Below, piece after piece: positions 56,245 through 64,000 of a DNA stretch of 64,000 nt; the stretch's first letter is position 1; each line of letters starts with the position of its first letter. This DNA comes from Bradyrhizobium sp. WSM471. Its GTDB lineage: Bacteria > Pseudomonadota > Alphaproteobacteria > Rhizobiales > Xanthobacteraceae. The stretch covers positions 1,612,001 to 1,676,000 of the forward strand of contig NZ_CM001442.1 of the NCBI RefSeq assembly GCF_000244915.1. Direction: 5' to 3'. A model generated the notes under the pieces. It was not told the DNA's origin, ran no database searches, and saw only the letters and a program-made list of their open reading frames with translations. The translations under genes were made by a program, and so were the position numbers.

Positions 56245-57384
56245 ATGCGCGTCGTGGTCGACCAGGATCTGTGCGGAACCACCGGGCAGTGCGTGCTGAC
56301 GCTGCCGGGCACCTTTCGCCAGCGCGAACCGGACGGCGTGGCCGAAGTGTGCGTGGCGACGGTCCCGCAGGTGCTGCACGCCGGCGTGCGGCTCGCGGCC
56401 AGCCAGTGCCCGGTCGCCGCCATTCGGGTCATCGAAAGCGACGCTGGCGATGACGAGCGCGCCACCGCCGACCCCGCGCCTTCTCCGGCGAGGCCGAGCG
56501 GCAGGCCGCGAAAGACCAACGCAATCCACGAGGACACGATCGGACGGTTTGAAGGCAAGGTGGCCGTGGTGACCGGCGCCGGCGCCGGCATCGGCAAGGC
56601 ATGCGCCCTAGCCATCGCGCGCGAGGGCGGCAGAGTGGTGGTGGCCGACATTGATGGCTCGGCGGCCATCGCCTGCACCGCGCAGATCGCGGCCGAAGCG
56701 GGCCACGCGCTGGCGCTGGCGATGGACATCGCCGATGCGCAGGCGGTGGCAGCGCTGTTCGAGACGGCGGAGCGGCACTTCGGTGGGGTCGACCTGCTGG
56801 TGAACAACGCGAGCGCCATGCATCTGACCCCGCGCGACCGAGCGATCCTCGACCTGGACCTGGCGGTCTGGGATCAGACCATGGCGACCAATCTGCGCGG
56901 TAGCCTGCTCTGCTGCCGGCAGGCCATCCCACGGATGATCGCCCGCGGCGGCGGCGCCATCGTCAACATGTCGTCGTGCCAGGGGCTCAGCGGTGACACC
57001 GCGCAGACGTCCTACGCCGCGTCGAAGGCGGCGATGAACATGCTATCGGCCTCGCTCGCCACCCAGTACGGTCATGCGCAGATCCGCTGCAACGCGGTTG
57101 CGCCGGGTCTCATCATGACCGAGCGTCTCCTCGCCAAGCTGGACGAGCGCATGCAGCGGCATCTGCGCCGGCACCAGCTCCTGCCGCGCGTCGGCCGTCC
57201 CGAGGACGTGGCCGCGCTGGTGGCGTTCCTGCTTTCCGAGGATGCTGCGTTCATCACCGGCCAGGTCGTGTGCATTGACGGCGGCATGCTGGCGCATGTG
57301 CCGACGTACGCCGACGGTGGCAACAGCCGCGCCGCGCGGCCTGCCGGCAACACCGCCGAAGCGCCTGCGGCGCCGCGCTGCTGA
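56245..57384 (+). CDS. ferredoxin fused in frame to a short-chain dehydrogenase/reductase (gibberellin operon)
   Basis: One open frame encodes two proteins that act in sequence. Residues 1-70 (MRVVVDQDLCGTTGQCVLTL, then ASQCPVAAI) form a single-cluster [3Fe-4S]-type ferredoxin. After a Pro/Ala-rich linker (about residues 75-100) comes an SDR with VVTGAGAGIGKACALAIA, the NNAS motif, catalytic SYAASKAAMN and the FITGQVVCIDGG end. No stop separates the parts, and I see no ATG, GTG or TTG near HEDTIGRFEG where the SDR would start. The ferredoxin serves CYP114; the SDR oxidises GA12-aldehyde to GA12. ATG 56245 follows the cyp114 stop; ATG 56227 is an alternative. The cyp117 ATG overlaps the stop at 57384. 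Confidence 0.88.
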   Translation: MRVVVDQDLCGTTGQCVLTLPGTFRQREPDGVAEVCVATVPQVLHAGVRLAASQCPVAAIRVIESDAGDDERATADPAPSPARPSGRPRKTNAIHEDTIGRFEGKVAVVTGAGAGIGKACALAIAREGGRVVVADIDGSAAIACTAQIAAEAGHALALAMDIADAQAVAALFETAERHFGGVDLLVNNASAMHLTPRDRAILDLDLAVWDQTMATNLRGSLLCCRQAIPRMIARGGGAIVNMSSCQGLSGDTAQTSYAASKAAMNMLSASLATQYGHAQIRCNAVAPGLIMTERLLAKLDERMQRHLRRHQLLPRVGRPEDVAALVAFLLSEDAAFITGQVVCIDGGMLAHVPTYADGGNSRAARPAGNTAEAPAAPRC

Positions 57385-58727
57385 TGGACATGCTGCTCAA
57401 CCCCCTGGCTCGTCGGCACCGGCTGCGGTACGACATCCCGGTCGTGCCCGGCGCTTTCCCCCTGGTCGGGCATCTTCCCGCCATCGTCTGCGACCTGCCG
57501 CGCCTGCTGGGGCGCGCGGAACGGATGCTGGGCAGCCACTTCTGGCTGGATTTCGGCCCTGCCGGACACCTGATGACGTGCGTGGATCCCGATGCGTTCG
57601 CACTGCTCCGGCACAAGGACGTGTCCTCGGCGCTGATCGAAGAGATCGCGCCCGAGTTACTTGGCGGAACGTTGGTCGCCCAGGACGGCGGCGCGCACCG
57701 GCAGGCGCGCGATGCGATCAAGGCGGCGTTCCTGCCCAAAGGGCTGACTCAGGCCGGCATTGGCGACCTGTTCGCGCCCGTCATCTGGGCGCGGGTGCAG
57801 GCGTGGCGTGACCGCGGCGACGTAACCATCCTGCGCGAAACCGGCGACCTGATGCTCAATCTCATCTTCAGCCTCATGGGTATCCCCGCGCAGGACTTGC
57901 CGGGATGGCATCGCAAGTACCGGCAACTGCTGCAGTTGATCGTCGCGCCCCCGGTGGACCTGCCCGGTCTGCCCTTGCGGCGCGGCCGCGCCGCCCGCGA
58001 CTGGATCGACGCGCAGTTGCGCCAGTTCGTCCGCGACGCGCGCGCGCATGCCGCGCGCAGCGGGTTGATCAACGACATGGTGAGCGCCTTCGATCGCAGC
58101 GACGATGCGCTCTCCGATGACGTCCTGGTCGCCAATATCCGATTGCTGCTGCTTGCCGGTCACGACACCACCGCCTCGACGATGGCCTGGATGGTGATCG
58201 AGCTGGCGCGGCAGCCTGTGCTGTGGGACGCCCTGGTCGAGGAGGCGCAACGCGTGGGCGCGGTGCCGACCCGGCACGCGGACCTGGCGCAGTGTCCAGT
58301 CGCCGAGGCCCTGTTCCGCGAGACGCTGCGCGTGCATCCGACAACCACGCTCCTGCCGCGGCGGGCGCTGCAGGAATTGCAACTCGGCCAACGGCGCATT
58401 CCCGCGGGCACCCATCTGTGCATCCCGCTGCTGCATTTCTCGACCTCGGCGCTGCTGCACGAGGCGCCTGATCAGTTCCGCCTGGCGCGGTGGCTGCAAC
58501 GCACGGAGCCGATCCGGCGGGTGGACATGCTGCAGTTCGGTACCGGCCCACACGTCTGCATCGGCTACCACCTGGTATGGCTCGAACTGGTGCAGTTCTG
58601 CATCGCCTTGGCGCTGACCATGCACAAGGCCGGGGTGCGGCCGCGGTTGTTGAGCAGCGCCGAAAAAGGCCGGCGCTATTACCCGACCGCACATCCGTCC
58701 ATGAAAATCCGCATCGGATTCTCATGA
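57384..58727 (+). CDS. cyp117: cytochrome P450 CYP117, ent-kaurene oxidase
   Basis: This 447-residue P450 starts MDMLLNPLARRHRLRYDIPV and overlaps the upstream stop (TGATG). The I helix is LLAGHDTTASTM, ExxR lies in ETLRVHP and the haem loop is FGTGPHVCIGYHLVWLE with Cys392. CYP117 oxidises ent-kaurene to ent-kaurenoic acid and then to 7-beta-hydroxykaurenoic acid in rhizobial gibberellin synthesis. It is longer than CYP112 and CYP114 and has a CYP117-type N-terminus. It is intact. Confidence 0.92.
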   Translation: MDMLLNPLARRHRLRYDIPVVPGAFPLVGHLPAIVCDLPRLLGRAERMLGSHFWLDFGPAGHLMTCVDPDAFALLRHKDVSSALIEEIAPELLGGTLVAQDGGAHRQARDAIKAAFLPKGLTQAGIGDLFAPVIWARVQAWRDRGDVTILRETGDLMLNLIFSLMGIPAQDLPGWHRKYRQLLQLIVAPPVDLPGLPLRRGRAARDWIDAQLRQFVRDARAHAARSGLINDMVSAFDRSDDALSDDVLVANIRLLLLAGHDTTASTMAWMVIELARQPVLWDALVEEAQRVGAVPTRHADLAQCPVAEALFRETLRVHPTTTLLPRRALQELQLGQRRIPAGTHLCIPLLHFSTSALLHEAPDQFRLARWLQRTEPIRRVDMLQFGTGPHVCIGYHLVWLELVQFCIALALTMHKAGVRPRLLSSAEKGRRYYPTAHPSMKIRIGFS

Positions 58728-58824
58728 GCTGGCATCGCTTGCGCCCGTATGGCGAGGCAGCGACACCGGCAACACCGCGGCGGCCCGCCGCTCGCCGTGG
58801 CCGTCTCCTGTCAGGTACAAGGAC

Positions 58825-59832
58825 ATGAACAGCATGCAGACCGGTTCCACGCTACACGACGACCGAACTGGCGTTTCCGCGCTCGGCGGATTGGGCGCGC
58901 AGACGCGCGGCGCTTCCGACAGGCTGCTGCCGGAGATCTGGATGCACGACGGCGCAAAGCGGGTCGAACAAGCGCTCGCGCGCCTTCTCTGCGCCGAAGA
59001 CAACGGTGAGACCGAGCTGATGGCGGCGATGCGCTACGCCACCTTGCATGGCGGGAAGCGCACCCGCGCCTTGCTCTGTCTGGCCGCCGGCGCACTGGCC
59101 GACACGCCGGCGCACATGCTCGACGACGTCGGCGCCGCCATCGAGATGATGCACGCCTGTACCCTGGTCCACGACGACCTGCCCGCGATGGACAATGACG
59201 TGCTTCGCCGCGGCCTTCCGACCGTGCACGTCAAGTTCGGCGAAGCCACCGGGATCCTGGTCGGCGACGCGCTGCAGGCGCACGCCTTCCTGACCCTGGC
59301 GAGCCTGGATGCGCCGGGCGACAATCCTATCGCGCTCGTGCGCGAACTGGCGCGGGCGGTGTCCGCCGAGGGTGCCGCAGGCGGGCAGGCCATCGATCTG
59401 TCGCTGGTCGGAAAGCACGTCGAGCTGGACAGGATCGTCGCGATGCACCGGATGAAGAGCGGAGCGCTAGTGCGCGCGTCCGTTCGCATGGGCGCGCTAT
59501 GCGCCATCGCGGAGGATGCCGCGCACGCTGCGCTGTATTGTGCGCTCGATCGCTACAGCGCCTGTTTCGGCCTGGCGTTGCAGGTGGTCGATGACATTCT
59601 CGATGCGACAGCGGATACCGCGACGCTCGGCAAGACCCCCGGCAAGGACGCGGCGGCGCAGAAGCCGACCTGCGCGTCGATCATGGGGTTGCAGGCTGCG
59701 CGCCAGTTCGCGCTCGATCTACTACGCGACGCCGGAGAGGCCATCGTCCCGCTGGGGCCGCGTGCGGAACGGTTGGGGCAGATGCTGCAGCGGGCCAACG
59801 CGCACCTTTTCAAGCACGCGCCATGCGCATGA
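58825..59832 (+). CDS. geranylgeranyl diphosphate synthase
   Basis: This 335-residue prenyltransferase has the first Asp-rich motif in HDDLPAMDND and the second in VVDDILDATAD, with the usual TLHGGKRTRALLCLAAGALA and GKTPGKDAAAQKPT segments. It condenses isopentenyl diphosphate with allylic primers to make GGPP, the C20 precursor for the two diterpene cyclases downstream. It starts MNSMQTGSTLHDDRTGVSAL at ATG 58825 after a 97-base gap from cyp117. It is intact, with a short extra N-terminus. Confidence 0.93.
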   Translation: MNSMQTGSTLHDDRTGVSALGGLGAQTRGASDRLLPEIWMHDGAKRVEQALARLLCAEDNGETELMAAMRYATLHGGKRTRALLCLAAGALADTPAHMLDDVGAAIEMMHACTLVHDDLPAMDNDVLRRGLPTVHVKFGEATGILVGDALQAHAFLTLASLDAPGDNPIALVRELARAVSAEGAAGGQAIDLSLVGKHVELDRIVAMHRMKSGALVRASVRMGALCAIAEDAAHAALYCALDRYSACFGLALQVVDDILDATADTATLGKTPGKDAAAQKPTCASIMGLQAARQFALDLLRDAGEAIVPLGPRAERLGQMLQRANAHLFKHAPCA

Positions 59833-60112
59833 GCGCGCCCGTGCGCATGAAGTCGCCCCTGTGCCGCAGCGATCGGCCGGCGGTAGCGGTGCATGCTGCA
59901 CCGTGTCCGAGTCCGCGGCGCCGATCGCAGCGGTTGCCCTGCACGGCCGCGGCGCGCTGCGGCCAAGCCTATGCGGCGGACCGGCGCCAGCGTCGGTGGC
60001 GTGCGGCCGTCCGGCGCTGCCCATCGGCCGGGCCGCGACGGACCTGCGGCGACGTGCGCGGCGTCTGCCCGATCCTGGTTCTCGTCAACCGTCTGCAGAA
60101 GGAACATCTCGC

Positions 60113-62814
<2,702 letters not shown>

Positions 62815-62836
<22 letters not shown>

Positions 62837-63083
62837 CGGTCACCGAGAAACCCGGTACCAAACCTTCCAGCGTCATGCCGACGAAGGTCGCGGAGATGAA
62901 GACCGCATTCTGGGCTAGGTCGAAAAGCTCGTCTTCAGCATCAGGCTCAGCACGGTATTGGCAATGTAGATGTCGAAACCGTCGAAAAACGTTCCTATGC
63001 CGATCAGCAGTATGATGCGGCGATAGAATGGCTCGACCGGCAGTCGAGCAAGACGAGTGCCTGCGTTCACGGATGTCGACATT
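62815..63083 (-). pseudogene. major-facilitator-superfamily transporter, N-terminal fragment
   Basis: Reading from ATG 63083, the frame gives MSTSVNAGTRLARLPVEPFY, then IILLIGIGTFFDGFDIYIAN and LSLMLKTS, the first helix and start of an MFS sugar or aromatic-acid permease. A one-base shift is needed before DLAQNAVFISATFVGMTLEG and [13 protein letters not shown], the MFS motif A. The rest is missing because the gene stops at the gibberellin cassette boundary near 62815. Confidence 0.7.
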
Positions 63084-63139
63084 GACTCTCTCCATTGATG
63101 CGGCCCGCCTTCTTCGAACGTCTGCCGCTTGTCGTTCTG

Positions 63140-63450
63140 TTAGTTCAGCCGCTTCTGGTTGGCCGTGTCGCGATACCAGTCGAACGGCTGCTCGTGCGTG
63201 GCGATCATCACGCTCTTGGTCTCGAGGTGGTCGTCGAAGGTCTGGGTGCCACATTCGCGGCCGGTGGCGGCGAGGCCGCCTCAGGGCGAGGCGGGGTCGA
63301 GCCGGTGATGATCGTTGACCCAGACGACGCCGGCCGACGGAGGCGGCAACTCGATCCGCGCGGGCGACGTCACGGGTGCGATCGCTGCGGCAAGGCTGAA
63401 GGGGAAGTCGTTGGCAATCCTTGCGGCAGACAATCCCAAGCACCTACCTG
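63140..63450 (-). pseudogene. aldehyde dehydrogenase, C-terminal fragment with a nonsense codon
   Basis: The minus strand reads RIELPPPSAGVVWVNDHHRL and DPASP, then TGA where the family has Trp (SPWGG), then GLAATGRECGTQTFDDHLET and KSVMIATHEQPFDWYRD to the stop at 63140. This is the C-terminus of an NAD-dependent aldehyde dehydrogenase. The catalytic Cys/Glu part lies upstream of 63450 and is not recognisable. It precedes the MFS fragment on the same strand. Confidence 0.7.
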
Positions 63451-63767
63451 GGTTGGCAGGTTCCAAATTAGACTGCGGTGCTTAGACTCGTCGAGCGAAT
63501 GCAACTCGCAACGTTTGGCGAAACAAGATCACCTTGTAACACAAATCGTCCTTCTCGCTTCCTTCGGAAGGCTGCCAGGCTTGTCGACGCCGACAAAATG
63601 AGCCCTTTCGGACAGGGCAGGATCCAGATGACGCTCTCATGGCGAAAAGCACAAGTCCTCGGCAGGTCCAAGGGTCAGGGGCTCCCAGCGAGGAACCTTC
63701 GTCCGAAGCCGCCGTCGAAGGCGGCCTTCTGAGGCGGGATGAGAGCCGGAGGGGGAAATTAAAGGGG

Positions 63768-64000
63768 ATGAATGTTCGGGGCACATCCATTCCGCTCACG
63801 TTCAACTCTGCGATCGAAAAGCGGTGCATCATGACAAGAGAGCCGGGCGTCACCTCGGCAAACGCAAGTATTCGGGCAAGAATCGTCTGGACGATTGTCC
63901 TCGGCTTTGCGGCCGATCCTTTGATGCGTTGGAGTTGGCCGGACCCTGGGCAATATCTTGGCAGCATGACTCAGTTCATCAAGGCCTGTGGCGGACGAGC
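63768..64000 (+). CDS. GNAT-family acetyltransferase, N-terminal part (runs off the window)
   Basis: The frame from ATG 63768 (MNVRGTSIPLTFNSAIEKRC) or the internal ATG 63831 (MTREPGVTSANASIRARIVW) stays open to the last base. TIVLGFAADPLMRWSWPDPG QYL and FIKACGGRA resemble a GNAT acetyltransferase N-terminus in which FAxDP and RWxWPDPxQY precede the acetyl-CoA domain. A GGAGGGGG ribosome-binding site precedes 63768 by about 10-15 bases. The rest lies outside the window. Confidence 0.6.
   Translation, partial: MNVRGTSIPLTFNSAIEKRCIMTREPGVTSANASIRARIVWTIVLGFAADPLMRWSWPDPGQYLGSMTQFIKACGGR

Noticed and set aside
59516..60112. Extended N-terminus of the ent-copalyl diphosphate synthase frame
   Set aside because: It overlaps GGPP synthase in another frame and is not similar to any cyclase; the GTG at 60113 fits better.

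Overview
The window looks like part of a rhizobial symbiosis island, most likely from Bradyrhizobium. It is moderately to highly GC-rich and full of insertion-sequence remnants and decayed genes. It also carries typical symbiotic accessory functions: a gibberellin operon, several cytochromes P450, a FixJ-type regulator pair, hemN, a pectate lyase relic and a biotin operon relic. The organism is inferred from gene content, not from a marker gene.

Layout. 1-5660: a decayed vitamin cluster (bioB 3' end, panD, bioF, bioD, bioA) with a bioF/bioD deletion fusion and an IS66-family element inside bioD. 5.9-9.6 kb: an acyltransferase-3 membrane protein, a gene-poor stretch with a candidate structured RNA, and an orphan EctB-like aminotransferase. 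10.7-20.3 kb: two FixJ-family response regulators, a HipA/HNH gene chimera, and an 1851-residue kinase-like/AAA/GAF/PAS/histidine kinase. 20.7-32.9 kb: a PaiB-like flavoprotein, a broken pectate lyase, a TauD-type dioxygenase, a porin, hemN, a broken GcrA-like gene and a P450. 33.6-41.5 kb: IS3 and IS30 fragments, small proteins, decayed dpaL and lysE, rubredoxin plus a second PaiB-like gene, and a MocR regulator.

41.7-48.7 kb: a LysR regulator divergent from a frameshifted short-chain dehydrogenase, followed by a split transketolase and a TRAP-type binding protein. An intact IS21-family element with a 6-bp target duplication cuts the signal peptide of the binding protein. 48.7-53.4 kb: small hypotheticals, dinB and MocR relics, and a TetR/CYP199-like P450 divergent pair with a palindromic operator candidate.

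53.6-62.6 kb: a tightly packed gibberellin operon: cyp112, cyp114, ferredoxin-SDR, cyp117, GGPP synthase, ent-copalyl diphosphate synthase and ent-kaurene synthase. The ferredoxin and SDR share one open reading frame with no stop and no separate SDR start. No cyp115 was seen, so the predicted end product is GA9 rather than GA4. The cassette abuts truncated MFS and aldehyde dehydrogenase genes, which mark an insertion or deletion boundary. The window ends in the start of a GNAT acetyltransferase.

I saw no CRISPR array, tRNA or rRNA. The gibberellin operon is a known system. The least explained items are the ferredoxin-SDR fusion, the degenerate kinase domain of the giant sensor, the candidate small RNA, the LysR/SDR/transketolase/TRAP locus, and a repeated dyad motif in gene-free DNA.
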